DNA of 64,000 bases. It comes from JAWKOK01 sp963765875. GTDB taxonomy: Bacteria; Chloroflexota; Anaerolineae; Caldilineales; Caldilineaceae. The translations under genes and the position numbers were made by a program. This document shows, one piece after another, positions 26,616-37,641 of this stretch; the first letter of the stretch is position 1; each line of letters begins with the position of its first letter. The stretch is from NCBI GenBank assembly GCA_963765875.1, contig CAVXYK010000008.1, forward strand, positions 1 through 64,000. The letters run 5' to 3'. Below the pieces are notes generated by a model. It worked only from the letters and a program-made list of their open reading frames with translations, was not told the DNA's origin and did not search any database.

Positions 26616-29315
26616 CTAGCCCTCGTCGGTTGCCAGCCTGACCAACCCGGCAAAGAGCCCCTGCGCCGCCACATCCTCAGCCAGAAGCTCGCTGGACAGC
26701 CTGAAAGTCGTGACCGTTGCCTGGCCTCTGCCATACGGGAACGTCGAAAGCAACGAGACCACGTGGTGGATCCAGCCCAGGGCCAGGGCGGCCCAGGTCG
26801 AGCTCTGCATGCTCATGCGCGAGGCGTTGGCGATGACCACGTCCGGCATCAGCTTGGCGTATTCCATCTCCATCAGCGGACCGCCGGGCAGATGCTCGAA
26901 CGGGCCCTCCTTGCGCAGCCAACTGAAGGAGGTCGCCCAGTCGCCCTGCCACTGGGTCCCCTCACGCGGAACCATCATGGCGAAGGGCAGGCTGATGGCG
27001 TTTGGCTGCCCAAGCATCTCGACACCAGCGATCAGCAGCGCATTGGCCCCGCCCTGCACAGCGGCCATCACCTCGGGCGTCACGCTGCGCGTGACCAGCA
27101 GCGCTGCCTCGTCCATCGATTCGACCACTTGATAGCCCAAGGCCGATAGCGTCGTTGCCAGTTCAACATCAGCGACCACATAGAGCGGCTTCCCCGAAAC
27201 CGGTGGTTCAAGATAAGCGACCTCGACAGAGCCGGCGGCAATCTGTTCTCCAGAGTCCGAGAACCAACGTGCGCCAATTGTCGCCAGACCGCTTGTGCTA
27301 TCGGTGGCGTTCGGTAACGGCATCTTGACGATTCCGCCCGGCGCCGGGATCTCGCCGCTGACCTCACCGATCTGCCAATGCAGCACGCCCTTGCCGTCGA
27401 TTCCGTCGACGCCGACTGCACGCAGGTCAACCGGCAACATGGCGCCCGGTCGTCCGCTCCAGGACAAAGGCCGGATGGTCACGACATTGTCCTGATTCAG
27501 ATCCACAAAGTAGGTGTCCAGCCCCTGCTTGACATTGCGCTGCATGTCCATGAGGCCGTTACATTCCCAATGCAGATCGGTGAACTCGGTGATGACATAT
27601 CCGGCGATCTCGGGCAACAGGCGCATACTCGTGATCTCGTAGGCGAGGCTGCGCGCCATGTGCTCCTGGCTGGCAGTGACGAATTTGTCGAAGCTGCCGA
27701 AGACTCGGTCCAGCTCGTAGGAGTCGTAGCGCCCGCGCATGGCATGGGGATAGACGATGCCGAGGCCTGAGTCGTGGCCGGTCTCGAACCACCAGGGATC
27801 GGCGCCATGCTCTTTCAGCAGTTCGGGATCGGGCAATCCCCAGTTGCCAAATTCACTGACGATCAGCGGCAGGTCCGGTCGGCGATTGTCGGCATAGTCG
27901 TCGGCCCAGGCCCAATCGGCGCGACCTAGCGAAATCTGCAACCCATTCGTCCCAGTCGTCGGCGTGATCGGGGATGGCGCGGTAGTGGTGATAGTCCTCC
28001 ACATCGCCCGCCACATGCAGAGTTGGCGATGGCAGGCCGAATTGTCAACGATCAGACGTGTCGGATCGATCTCTTTTGCCCTGGTGGTGAAGTCGGCCAG
28101 CCAGCGGCGATGCTCGGGGTTGTGCACCAGATCTGTGCCCCAGTCTTCGTTGATCAGTGTCCAGGCAATAATCGACGGGTGGTTCCAGTCGCGCGCGACC
28201 ATCTCCCGAAAGGTCTGCTCGCCTCTCCGGGCGGCATCAGCAGAGAGATGGATCCAGTTGGGAATCTCGGTCCAGACCAAGAGTCCATAACGATCAGCGA
28301 CTTCGTAATATCGCGGATCGCCGACCTTAATATGGATGCGCAGGCAGTTGAGGCCCAGTTCCTTGGCCTTGCGTGCCTGGTCTTCCAGATACTCAAGGCT
28401 AGGCGGCGTGTAGATGGTCTCAGGATAGTAGGCCTGATCGAGCGCGCCGCGCAGGTAGATCGGTTCGCCGTTTAGATAGATGCGACCATCGCGAGATTCG
28501 ACCGTGCGGAAGCCACAGGCATCACGAGTCTGATCAACGATGACGCCGGCAACAATGAGTTGAGCGGTCACCGAATAGAGCGCCGGTGAGTCCGGACTCC
28601 ACAGGCGGATCTCGCCCGGGTCGATGACGCAGCGCGTCGGTTGCGATCATGCCGGCAGCGGAGACCGCGACGTCGTCTGCGGCGACTTCGGTACCGTCAG
28701 GATCGTGGACCGTCAGGCGCAGCAAAGCTCCGCCGGCAGGCACACCGGCAATGGTAGTCTCGACGGCAAGGCTGCTGGTCGCGACATCAGGTGTTAAGCG
28801 CAGGCCATCAATATGCGCCGAAGAGCGCTTCTCCAGCCAGACACTCTGCCAGAGTCCGCCGATCAGGGCCATACCAACTCTGCTTGCCATGTGGGATCTC
28901 GGTGAAGGGATAGTCGGGCCAACGATGTGGCATCGGTGTCGGGGTCGACAACCTTGACGACCAGGACGTTCTCGCCGACCACCAAGTTCGCCGTCACATC
29001 AAACTCGAACGGCAAGTAGCCACCCTCGTGCTCACCGATCAGTTCGTCGTTGAGCCAGACCGTGGCGTGATAGTCAGCCGCGCCGAAGTGCAGAATGGCT
29101 GCACCGCTAACCGTCGCGTCCAATGTGAGCGAGCGTCGATACCAACCGACACCGGAGGCCAGGCGCAGGTCATCAAACTGGGCCTGCCAGGGCATGGGCA
29201 CGATGGCATCGCGCCAGCCGTCTGATGCGGGAGCTTGTTCAAAAGAAACATCACCGGTGGCATCGAAGAAGAAATCCCAGGTGCCGTCCAGCGAAATTCG
29301 TTCTCGAAAGGTCAT
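26616..29315 (-). CDS. glycoside hydrolase family 2 enzyme (several frameshifts)
   Basis: About 900 residues from ATG 29315 behind GGAGCA. The N-terminal sugar-binding domain (SLDGTWDFFFDATGDVSF, VPMPWQAQF, VGWYRRSLTL, HATVWLNDELIGEHEGGYLP) is followed by YPFTEIPHGKQSWYGPIGGL (read across frames near 28865-28920), an Ig-like domain, and the barrel: IYLNGEPIYLRGALDQAYYP, GLNCLRIHIKVGDPRYYEV, acid/base Glu in AWTLINEDWG and nucleophile Glu in LIVSEFGNWG. A C-terminal region ends FAGLVRLATDEG. Breaks lie near 28920, 28865 and 28635, and a compensating pair near 28030 and 27930. No signal peptide, so cytoplasmic. Family members are beta-galactosidases, mannosidases or glucuronidases; specificity unknown. 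Last gene of the operon. Confidence 0.9.
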
Positions 29316-29349
29316 TTTTGTTTGCTCCGTAATTAAGGTGTTCGTGACG

Positions 29350-29522
29350 GTAGGGACAGATCTGAGACCTGTCCCTACGCGTTATGTCATCTCAATCAAT
29401 GTTTGGTGCGCACGCCCACGTGCGCACGGGTCTACGGGTATCGTATGCGTCGCGCCGTGGTGGTTGCGCGACCGGCATCTCGCGGATGATTATGCGAGGA
29501 CAGGTCTGAGACCTGTCCCTAC
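29350..29522. repeat. repeat unit bounded by GTAGGGACAG palindromes
   Basis: A 29-base palindrome at 29350-29378 (GTAGGGACAGATCT / AGACCTGTCCCTAC) and a similar one at 29497-29522 (AGGACAGGTCT / AGACCTGTCCCTAC) flank a 118-base middle that holds another hairpin (GTGCGCAC twice, 29406-29427). It fills the space between the two GH2 genes. The GTAGGGACA end is shared with the elements at 50629 and 58291. Confidence 0.7.
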
Positions 29523-29526
29523 GTGA

Positions 29527-32221
29527 TCAGGCCATCTCGATGAACAACATCGGATCAATGGGCAGGCTGCCGCGGGTCGCACCGTAGAAGGCCAGACCGC
29601 CGGGATATTCAGCGTCGGCCTCGACCTCGAAACGCAGGACGATCTCGTTACTTTCGCTCTGGGCCACGCTTGTCAGGGCATCACCGGTCACCGGCACATC
29701 GACCAGATAGCCGTACGCTCCGGGGTCGATGCCGGCGTGATGGCTCAACACGCCACGGGCGTCGGCCGGATCATCGGGCAGACGCACAGTCTCAACCGTG
29801 ATGCCGTTGACACATACAGTCATATCACTGGGCGTCTTGCGGTCGACTTCGGTCTGCGGGTAGTTGAGTCCGAATGTCTTCTGCGGCCAGTCGACCTTGG
29901 CAAAGCCGGCCCGCGCGCCGGCTTCTATTTTCAGGTGCATCGACCCGATCTGCGGCCGGTCGATCTCGGTCGGCAATGCCACCCGATACTCGACCCAGCC
30001 ACTGCCGGTGGCCGAGAAGCGCGCCTCGGCCGCGTCGGTGAATGTGCGAGGCCAACTGGTGCGCGCAAAGGCGCCCGGCGCAAAGCGCACGGCCCAGCCC
30101 TGCTCGACCTTCTCCACTGCCGTTTCTTGCTCGGCTCGAACCTCAACGTTGACATAGTTTCGGGCACGAATCGCGCCGGTCTCGTCGTGCAGCACCAACG
30201 CGATTGTAGTCAGGCCAGGCTCATCCGGCATGGTCAAGGTCAGAAAGCCGGCATCGGACACCCCGAAGTGTTGGGGGATCAGATCAACGGCGCCGCTCTC
30301 TTCGGTTCGCTTGACGCCGAAACGGTCGATGAAATCTACCTGCCAACGCACTTGACCAGAGCCCATCGGCACGCCCCAATGACTGACGAAAATGGGCAAG
30401 TCAATGACTGAGCCGGGACGGACAGTCTGACAGGGCGGCGCATCACAGCCGACGAAGTCCGCGCCGTTCAGATCGGCGACGGTCATGCCGGGCACATATG
30501 CGTCGTAGCCGAACTCCTTGGCGCTGCGGTCGTAGTTGACGAAGCCGTTGTGCTCCCACTCAATGTCGTCCAGCTCTGTGTAGACATAGCCGCAGATCTT
30601 GTCATGCTTGCGCAGTTCGCTGGTCTGATACTTGAAACACCAGGCGATGTCCTGATCGCCATGCTTGGCCGAGATGCCGCCGTACTCGCTGTTCATGAGC
30701 GGTGCTTCGCTCTGGACAAAGTCGCCACCGACATAGTTAAATTCTGAGCCGGGATAGGTCTCATCGACAACCATCTGGATGTGCTTGCGCACCTGTGGAT
30801 AGTCGTTGATGTAGTAGTGCCACGAGTTGATATCAGACTCGACGTGGTTGTAGTGACAGGGAGAATTGTCCTCGATCAGCCGGGTCGAATCCAGGCTGCG
30901 GGCCAGTTCCACCATCTCCTGGACCCAGAGATGGCTGTGGCGCATGCGATGTTCGGTCAGGCCCCAGGTCTCGTTGAAGAGCACCCAGGCGAAGATCGAG
31001 GGCGAGTTGAAATCGCGGGCGATGGCACGTGGCAGCGCGGCCTCGTACATGCGGCGCATGGCCGGCGTGTCCAGATCGGCGCAGGGCATGTCGTACATGA
31101 TGAGCAGACCCAGTCGATCAGCCCAGTAGTAGTAGCGTGGGTCGTTGATCTTGATGTGGCAGCGCAGCATGTTCAGACCCAGGTCCTTGGCCAGCTGGAT
31201 ATCGCCCCGGATGACATCATCGGACGGATAACTGTGAAGGCCGTCGGGGTGAAAAGCCTGGTCCAATGCGCCGCGCAGGATAGACAGGTTCGCCGTTGAG
31301 CAAAATGTACTCGTAGGCCTTGCCGTCCCACTTGGCGCGTCCCACGGTGCGCATGCCAAAGTAGCTCTCCACCTGATCGACATCGCCGTTTTCCGTCTTG
31401 AGCTCGGCCACGAAATCGTAGAGGAAGGGCGTCTCGGGACTCCAGAGCTGCGGAGCGGGCACTGGCACAATCACATCGACCTGTTGTTCACCGGCCTCCA
31501 GAGTCAGCGTCAGGCTCACGGCTGGAAATGCATCATCCTTGGCGGCTAGGCTCAATGTGAAAGCGCCGGCCTGGGCAACGTTCAGATCAAGTTTCATCTT
31601 TGCCTGCGCGCCGGCCACATCGGGCGTCACACGCACCTTGTCGATGTGGTTGGCGGCTCTGGCCTCCAGCCAGACCGAACCCCAGATGCCGCTGCTGTAG
31701 GTGTACCAGCGCGGCACCTGTTTGCCGACCATGGTACTGGCATCGGCCACATCGTAGGCACGCACAACAACGAGTGCTGTTTTGCCCGGCTCTACAAAGC
31801 GAGAGAGATCGATGGAGAAGGGAAGATAGCCGTTGTCGTTCTCGCCTGCGAAGATGCCATTGACCCAGACACGGGCCTGCCAGTCGACGGCCTCAAAGTT
31901 GAGATAGACGCGCTTGCCGGCCCATTCTGATGGGACATCGACTTCGCGTTCATACCAGGCAGCGCCCTTGTAGTCGGTCCGTTCAACGCCGGAAAGCTTG
32001 CTCTCCCATGGAAACGGCACGGTGATTTCGAGATTCTTGCCTCCGCCAGATCGGGGCGGACCGTAGAGATTGGCAATCTGGCCTGAGTCAGGCAGATACC
32101 AGCGCATCTGCTCACCAATGAGATCGGGATCGAAAGCGAAACGCCAGGGACCGTTAAGGCTCTGCCACTCGGTGCGCTGGAAATAGGGTCTCGGGTGTTC
32201 GGGTCGTGGAATTTTCGTCAT
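29527..32221 (-). CDS. glycoside hydrolase family 2 enzyme (one frameshift)
   Basis: About 898 residues from ATG 32221 (MTKIPRPEHPRPYFQRTEW). The jelly-roll domain reads SLNGPWRFAFDPDLIGEQM, ITVPFPWESKLSG, AAWYEREVDVPSEWAGKRVY and WVNGIFAGENDNGYLPFSI; the Ig-like domain ends APQLWSPETPFLYDFVAEL. A single shift near 31275 separates LLNGEPVY from LRGALDQAFHPDG. In the barrel, GLNMLRCHIKINDPRYYYW, acid/base Glu in AWVLFNETWG and nucleophile Glu in PLMNSEYGGI. A long C-terminal part holds two more beta domains. Predicted cytoplasmic beta-glycosidase acting on imported oligosaccharides. It lies between the GH51 and the second GH2 gene, with which it shares layout but only moderate similarity. Confidence 0.92.
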
Positions 32222-32392
32222 CTAGTTCTCCCTACCAATGACATGCGGCTCATCGCCACAAATTTGCCGGGCAATAACGGACTGGGCCGCCCCAGTTTTG
32301 AAGTGCCGGTGCTGTGTGCACAAACACGTTCGAAAACAGGAAGCAGCCCAGACAATCTCATGGTTCGATTACATTCTGTACGGATTCAGCGA

Positions 32393-33892
32393 CTACGCCC
32401 CAAGCTTCAACGTGACAGCCGCCACCGAGAGCGGCGGCAACTCAAACGTCGCCTTGCCGGCGGTTACGTCAACGGCATCAAACGCCGTTGCCTTGACGCG
32501 ATCCGGTGCATCATACTCGTTGAAGGCATCGGCAGACGGACCGGTCAGCAACTCGCCGTCGACCAGTGAAGCCACGGCCACATCAGCGATGTCGACCTGG
32601 ATCGTCATCGGTTCGTCCAGACTGCGGTTGACGGCAAAGACATGCACCTGATTGCCGTCGAGAATGGCGCTGGCGTCAACAGTTGTGACCTCGCCGTAGC
32701 TCTGGCTGGTGTAGCCAGGTCCATCGACCTCGACCTGAAGGGCGACGCCGTTACGTCGCTTGGTGTACATTTCAAAGGGATAAAAGATCGACTGGATGAG
32801 CAACTCGTCGCCCTTGGTCAGAATCGGGGCGATGACGTTGACGATCTGGGCGATGTTGGCGATCTTGAGCACGTCGGCGTGGCGGATGAAGCTGTTGAAG
32901 AAGCCGGCCACGACCAAGGCGTCCTCCAGATTGTAGACCTCTTCCAGCAACGGCGGCGCGAATTTGCCTGCGCCGTCTACGTGTTCGCCACTGCGCGCCC
33001 GATACCAGACATTCCACTCGTCGAAACAGAGATAGACACGCTTGTCGCTGCGCTGCTTGGCCTGTACAAATTTGCAGACAGCGTCCATCTCTTCGATCTG
33101 CTGATCGATACTGTTGGTCACGGCCAGGTAGTCGGCGGTGTCACCGTCCTCGTTGCCGACATAGCGATGCAGGCTGACGTAGTCGGTCCAGTCGCCTAGG
33201 TATTCGAGCACCTCGCGATCCCACTGCATGTAGGTGGGCAGACCGATGGCGCAGGAGCCGCAGGCCACCAGTTCGATGGACGGGTCGACATCCTTCATCA
33301 TCTTGGCGGCCTGCTGGGCGCGGATGGCGTACTGGTCGGCAGGCACATGGCCGAGTTGCCAGGGGCCGTCCATCTCATTGCCCAGGCACCAGAGCTTGAC
33401 GTCGAAGGGTTCTTGGCTGCCGTTGGCAGCGCGCATGTCGGCATACTTGGTACCGGCCGGGGCGTTGCAATACTCGACCCAGTTGCGCGCTTCCTCGGGC
33501 GATCCCGTGCCCAGGTTGACCGCGATCATGGGTGTCCACTCCATCTTGCCGCTGAGGGAGATGAACTCATCGGTGCCGAAGAGATTGGGCTCGTTGCTCT
33601 GCCAGGCCAGGTCACGCATGGTCGGTCGTTCGTCACGCGGGCCGACGCCGTCTTCCCAGTGGTAGCCGGAGACGAAATTGCCGCCGGGATAGCGCATGGC
33701 CGTCATCTTCAAGCGGTCGAGCGCAGCCATCACATCGGTACGACAGCCATCCTCATCGGCGTGGGCTGAGTCGGGATCATAGACGCCTTCGTAGACGGCG
33801 CGGCCCAGATGTTCCAGAAAGCCGCCGTAGATCCGTTCGTCGACTTCGCCGATCTGAAACTTTGTGTGAAGAGAGAGTGTAGTCTTTTTCAT
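32393..33892 (-). CDS. abfA: GH51 alpha-L-arabinofuranosidase
   Basis: A complete 499-residue enzyme that removes terminal alpha-L-arabinofuranose from arabinan, arabinoxylan or arabinogalactan fragments in the cytoplasm. Typical N-terminus IGEVDERIYGGFLEHLGRAV and YPGGNFVSGYHWEDGVGP; the acid/base is Glu173 in CLGNEMDGPWQ and the nucleophile Glu292 in YLCFDEWNVWY. The C-terminal beta domain ends LPPLSVAAVTLKLGA. Start ATG 33892 lies 7 bases behind AGGAG. It is the first enzyme gene after the transporter genes of the operon and the best guide to the substrate: arabinose-containing plant polysaccharide. Confidence 0.95.
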   Translation of the reverse strand: MKKTTLSLHTKFQIGEVDERIYGGFLEHLGRAVYEGVYDPDSAHADEDGCRTDVMAALDRLKMTAMRYPGGNFVSGYHWEDGVGPRDERPTMRDLAWQSNEPNLFGTDEFISLSGKMEWTPMIAVNLGTGSPEEARNWVEYCNAPAGTKYADMRAANGSQEPFDVKLWCLGNEMDGPWQLGHVPADQYAIRAQQAAKMMKDVDPSIELVACGSCAIGLPTYMQWDREVLEYLGDWTDYVSLHRYVGNEDGDTADYLAVTNSIDQQIEEMDAVCKFVQAKQRSDKRVYLCFDEWNVWYRARSGEHVDGAGKFAPPLLEEVYNLEDALVVAGFFNSFIRHADVLKIANIAQIVNVIAPILTKGDELLIQSIFYPFEMYTKRRNGVALQVEVDGPGYTSQSYGEVTTVDASAILDGNQVHVFAVNRSLDEPMTIQVDIADVAVASLVDGELLTGPSADAFNEYDAPDRVKATAFDAVDVTAGKATFELPPLSVAAVTLKLGA

Positions 33893-33926
33893 GAAAGACT
33901 CCTATGAATGTGAGCTTCAAAAGAGA

Positions 33927-33999
33927 TGGTCCAGAAAGGAACACGGATCTACACGAATGGGAAATCTCTTCGCGTAGATCCGTGTTCCTTTCTGGACCA
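33927..33999 (-). repeat. long perfect inverted repeat between permease and GH51 genes
   Basis: A perfect 26-base inverted repeat (left arm 33927-33952 beginning TGGTCCAGAAAGG; right arm 33974-33999), which extends with one mismatch through CGAA / TTCG towards the loop. It resembles the CACGGATC / CACGAA intergenic palindromes elsewhere. In the operon message it would form a very stable hairpin between transporter and enzyme genes. Confidence 0.85.
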
Positions 34000-34017
34000 A
34001 TATTTTCTGCATTGTCT

Positions 34018-34897
34018 CTACTGCCCGGCCATGCCGGTCATGGTCACGCCAGCAATGATTCTGCGCTGAAAGATGGCGTAGAATATCATCACAGGCATGG
34101 TGGCAATAAACGCGCCGGCAAAGGCCAGCCCACGTTGAACATAGCTTCCCTGCTGGAGCACCACTAGACCGATGGGCAGCGTCAATTTGGCCTGTTGGTT
34201 GAGGACGATAAGCGGCCAAAACAGGTCATTCCACAGGGCAAGATAGGAAAATATGGCAAGCGCAACCATTGCACCTCGCACCAACGGCAGGCAGATCTGC
34301 CAATAGATACGGAATCGACCGGCGCCGTCGACACGGGCAGCGTCCTCCAAATTCGGAAGGGATGGAATAGAAGTGCTGGCGCATGAGAAAAATTCCGATC
34401 ACAGCCGCAGCAGCGGGCCACCAGATGGCGTGGTAGGTGTCCAGCAGGCTCAGATCGCGCAACAGAAGGAAGGCGGGAATTAGCGTGATGGCCGCTGGAA
34501 TCATCAGGCTGAACAGCAGCACAGAGAAGATCATGTCCCTGCCTGGAAACTGGAGACGCGCGTAGGCGTAGCCGCTCAATGATGAAACGAACAGGATGAT
34601 AACAGTGCCAACGCTGGCCACGATCAAGCTGTTGAGAAACCAGCGCCCCAAAGGAAGCAGAGGGTCGACAAAGATCTTGCGGAAATTCGACAAGGTCGGC
34701 GGCTGCGGAATCCAGCGGATGGGCACGACGTACTGGTTCGCTTCAAAGGTAAACGCCATGGATACCATGTACAACAGAGGCACGATGATGATGATGATCA
34801 ACGGTAGAAAGATTAGCCACATGATGAGCGAGTGTCTGGCGTGCTTTCGCTGAGCCTTGCTGCGTGCCAACGTGACATTTCGATTTGCTGTGGACAT
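34018..34897 (-). CDS. carbohydrate ABC transporter permease, MalG-type (one frameshift)
   Basis: Second permease of the arabinoside importer. From ATG 34897 (MSTANRNVTLARSKAQRKHA): membrane segment LIMWLIFLPLIIIIIVPLLY, a periplasmic loop with FEANQYVVPIRWIPQP, further segments (ASVGTVIILFVSSLSGYAYA) and LMRQHFYSIPSE. A single shift near 34353 leads to the EAA loop DAARVDGAGRFRIYWQICLP and the last segments, ending FQRRIIAGVTMTGMAGQ. Total about 293 residues, normal for the family. It follows the other permease by 21 bases. Confidence 0.92.
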
Positions 34898-34918
34898 GTT
34901 TCCTCCTGTGCCTCGATA

Positions 34919-35848
34919 TTAGGCGCGACGACGCATGAGCGAAAACAGGATAACGGTAACTACGACCATGATAAGCGCTAACACCACTGATATCGACGAC
35001 GCATACCCATAACGGAAAAACTTCCAGGCCGTTTCATAAAGATACTGTACGACGGAACGTGACGCATTACCGGGTCCGCCGCCGGTGATGATATACGGCT
35101 GGGCAAAGACCTGCATGTGCGCGATATATTGGGTTACCACCACAAAAAGCATGGAAGGCATGATCAGCGGCAACGTGATCCTACGGAAGGACTGGAAGGG
35201 GTTGGCGCCGTCAATCTTTGCGGCCTCGTAGAGCGCTTCCGGAATCGCATGCAGACCGGCGATGAAGACGAGCATGGGGAAGCCAAATGTCCACCAGATG
35301 GTGGTGATTGAGAGGACTGGTATCACCAAGTCAGGGTTGCTGATCCATTGGATACGCGGACCGCCAAGAACGTTGGCGAGATAATAGTTGATAATACCGA
35401 GTTCAGGTTCCCAGATACGGATTCCGATGATCCCCAGAACCGAGACCGAAACGATGCCGGGCATATAGAAGAGCACGCGCAGAAACTCGCTTCCGTAAAA
35501 GGAATGCTTCAGCCCGGTGGCAACCAACAGCGCCAACACTACGTTGATCGAGACGGTCAAGATCGTGAACCAGACCGTGTTGCCCAACACTTGCCAGAAT
35601 ACCTTGTCGTTCATCAATGCTTCATAGTTGGCCAAACCAATGTAGTTTTGATCATCGAGCATGATCTTCCAGTCATAGAGACTGATCTGCAGACCACGAA
35701 AGATGGGCCAGAGCAGGAATAGTGCAAACAACACAAAGTGGGGCAAAATGAAGAGATAGTTGGGGAGTTGGTTGCGCAGGGTCTTCCACCGCCGGCTCCC
35801 AGAGGCCGTGGCTGCGGAAGGAGCTGGCGGTGCAGTCATTGTCGCCAT
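34919..35848 (-). CDS. carbohydrate ABC transporter permease, MalF/UgpA-type
   Basis: A complete 309-residue CUT1 permease. ATG 35848 is chosen because GGAGAAG precedes it; two upstream in-frame ATGs would overlap this site. After a Pro/Ala-rich start come the first segment (YLFILPHFVLFALFLLWPIF), GLQISLYDWKIMLDDQNYIG, four to five further segments and the EAA loop ALYEAAKIDGANPFQSFRRI. The end is VTVILFSLMRRRA. It partners the gene at 34018 and the binding protein at 36066. Confidence 0.94.
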   Translation of the reverse strand: MATMTAPPAPSAATASGSRRWKTLRNQLPNYLFILPHFVLFALFLLWPIFRGLQISLYDWKIMLDDQNYIGLANYEALMNDKVFWQVLGNTVWFTILTVSINVVLALLVATGLKHSFYGSEFLRVLFYMPGIVSVSVLGIIGIRIWEPELGIINYYLANVLGGPRIQWISNPDLVIPVLSITTIWWTFGFPMLVFIAGLHAIPEALYEAAKIDGANPFQSFRRITLPLIMPSMLFVVVTQYIAHMQVFAQPYIITGGGPGNASRSVVQYLYETAWKFFRYGYASSISVVLALIMVVVTVILFSLMRRRA

Positions 35849-35980
35849 GATTCTCTTCTCCATGTTCGGACATGCGATTGAATTGCATGTCGTTTTCACG
35901 TTCTAGGAAGGCTCTCGCTGGCCAGGCGATCAGCAAGAGCGCTTCCTGGTAGACCACTAAACCGTTCGATCTTCATTTCA

Positions 35981-36060
35981 TTTCATCGTAGTGCAATACC
36001 CGCGCAGGCCAGTGGGATTGTCAAGCCAGGCCCCACCGGCCTGCATCGATTACGATGAAA
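35981..36060 (-). promoter_or_regulatory. intercistronic hairpin after the second sugar-binding-protein gene
   Basis: A two-part stem: outer perfect 10 bp (TTTCATCGTA at 35981 / TACGATGAAA at 36051) and inner GCAGGCC-GTGGG / CCCAC-GGCCTGC (36004-36044). It lies 6 bases after the binding-protein stop and before the first permease, the same place as the hairpin at 3240. A role in protecting the binding-protein message is inferred. Confidence 0.7.
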
Positions 36061-36065
36061 CGCAG

Positions 36066-37460
36066 CTACGGGCGATCGAGGATCGTTTGGATCGCCTCGG
36101 CGCCGTCACTCAGGGCCTTTTCGATATCCGCATCCTCGGTGGCCAGGGCGTTGCCGATAGCTGTCTCCCATGCGGTCTGAATCTCGATAAAGGCTGGATG
36201 TGCCGTATCTGTGCGGCCAATCTGGTTAAACTCATCAGCGGCAACAGCGACGGACTCAATCTCCTGCACTTCAGGCAGCGCCTGTACTGACTTGAGGGCC
36301 GGTACCTGGCCCGACGTCGCCCAATATGCACCGTTTTCCAGCAGGTATTTGATCATGGCATAGGACTGCTCACGACCCTCGTCATCTGCGCCCGTGGGTA
36401 TCGAGAAGATATGCGAGTCGAACTTGACCGCCTGGTTGCCATCGGGTGCGTATGAGTTGATGAACATGGGTTGGGTCACAGCGGCCACCTCAGGGCGATC
36501 GCGCATGAACCCACCGGTCCAAGTGCCTTCCCACCACAGAGCGATGCTGTTGTTCTCGTACGGCTCACCGCCGTAGGGGGTGCCCGGCTGGTAGCGGTTC
36601 ATGACGTGGTACTCGTACATCAGGTCATGTATGTACTGAACGGCTGCAATCGATTCCTCGCTGTCCAGGGTTGCGGTTGTGAGGTCATCACTCACCACGC
36701 CACCGCCGAACTGCCACAGTATAGTCGGCACCGTGAAGCGCGGCCATGTCCAGTAGGTGGCGTAGACAGCGACGTTGTCGGGATCAAAGCCATCTTCATC
36801 CGGATGCAGACCGTTAACGTCCGTCGTGATCTGCATTGCCCAGTCAATGAAATCATCACCGTTTGTCGGAATTTGCGTCGGATCGAGACCGGCGTCCTCG
36901 ATCACCTTGGTGTTGGCCCAGAGTATCCAGCCGTGGTTGTCGAAGGGGACCGCCATGGCTGCGCCCTCGACCGAAATCTGGTCAAGCAACACATCATTGA
37001 ACTGATCTTTGCCGAGGTCGGTTATTTCATAAAAATCGTCCATGGACTGCATCAAACCCTCGGCCGCCATCTGCTGCACTTCGGCAGCGTGGAAGATCAC
37101 GAGATCCGGCGGGTCGCCCGCTGCCACTGAGGTGGGATACTTCTGGAAGAAGAGATCCCATGGAATGCCCTGTGACTCGAAGCAAAAGTCAGGGTTGTCA
37201 TCTGCAAATTGCCCTAGCATCTCGGCAAAGACGGCCCCGTCGGAGCCGGTAAGGCCGTGCCATAGCCTCAGTGGATCATCACACTGGCCAAAGGCATTGA
37301 CGACAGGCGTAGGCTCTGCATCTGGAGCTGGAGCCGCAGCCACCTCTTCAGCGGCAGGCTCGGCAGCGGTGTCGCCAGTTGGAGCCGGCGGCGCCCCACA
37401 AGCAGTGAGAAGCAGTGCCATGACCATCAATAGGGTCAGGCCAAACAAGATCTTGCGCAT
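36066..37460 (-). CDS. sugar ABC transporter substrate-binding lipoprotein
   Basis: A complete 464-residue solute-binding lipoprotein of the SBP_bac_1 family, first gene of the transporter-glycosidase operon. Signal peptide MRKILFGLTLLMVMALLLTA with lipobox LLTAC, then an Ala/Pro/Glu linker. Family features include LRLWHGLTGSDGAVFAEML, DPPDLVIFHAAEVQQMAAEG, AVPFDNHGWILWANTKVIED and IALWWEGTWTGGF, an aromatic-rich stretch likely to line the sugar pocket. The start ATG 37460 follows AAGGAG. Substrate is likely an arabinose-containing oligosaccharide, judged from the GH51 neighbour. Confidence 0.95.
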   Translation of the reverse strand: MRKILFGLTLLMVMALLLTACGAPPAPTGDTAAEPAAEEVAAAPAPDAEPTPVVNAFGQCDDPLRLWHGLTGSDGAVFAEMLGQFADDNPDFCFESQGIPWDLFFQKYPTSVAAGDPPDLVIFHAAEVQQMAAEGLMQSMDDFYEITDLGKDQFNDVLLDQISVEGAAMAVPFDNHGWILWANTKVIEDAGLDPTQIPTNGDDFIDWAMQITTDVNGLHPDEDGFDPDNVAVYATYWTWPRFTVPTILWQFGGGVVSDDLTTATLDSEESIAAVQYIHDLMYEYHVMNRYQPGTPYGGEPYENNSIALWWEGTWTGGFMRDRPEVAAVTQPMFINSYAPDGNQAVKFDSHIFSIPTGADDEGREQSYAMIKYLLENGAYWATSGQVPALKSVQALPEVQEIESVAVAADEFNQIGRTDTAHPAFIEIQTAWETAIGNALATEDADIEKALSDGAEAIQTILDRP

Positions 37461-37515
37461 TGTGTTTCTCCTTCAAGTAAGTGAAACAATTGAAAAGACG
37501 GATACTTCTATAGAA

Positions 37516-37533
37516 CGCAACAGAATCGTTGCG
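37516..37533. promoter_or_regulatory. candidate operator upstream of the binding-protein gene
   Basis: An 18-base palindrome CGCAAC-AGAATC-GTTGCG lies 56 bases upstream of the binding-protein start, in the spacer below the LacI gene. It is a possible LacI-family site, but it does not resemble the CGTATG site at 38744, so the assignment is weak. Confidence 0.35.
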
Positions 37534-37641
37534 CTGAAACCAGACAAGCGTGCGAAATTCGTGCGAAAAGTCCTTTTGCCACGACTATATGCAGATGGAA
37601 GAACGGGCAGGACACAGATGTTGCAGAAACTGCAGAAAGGA

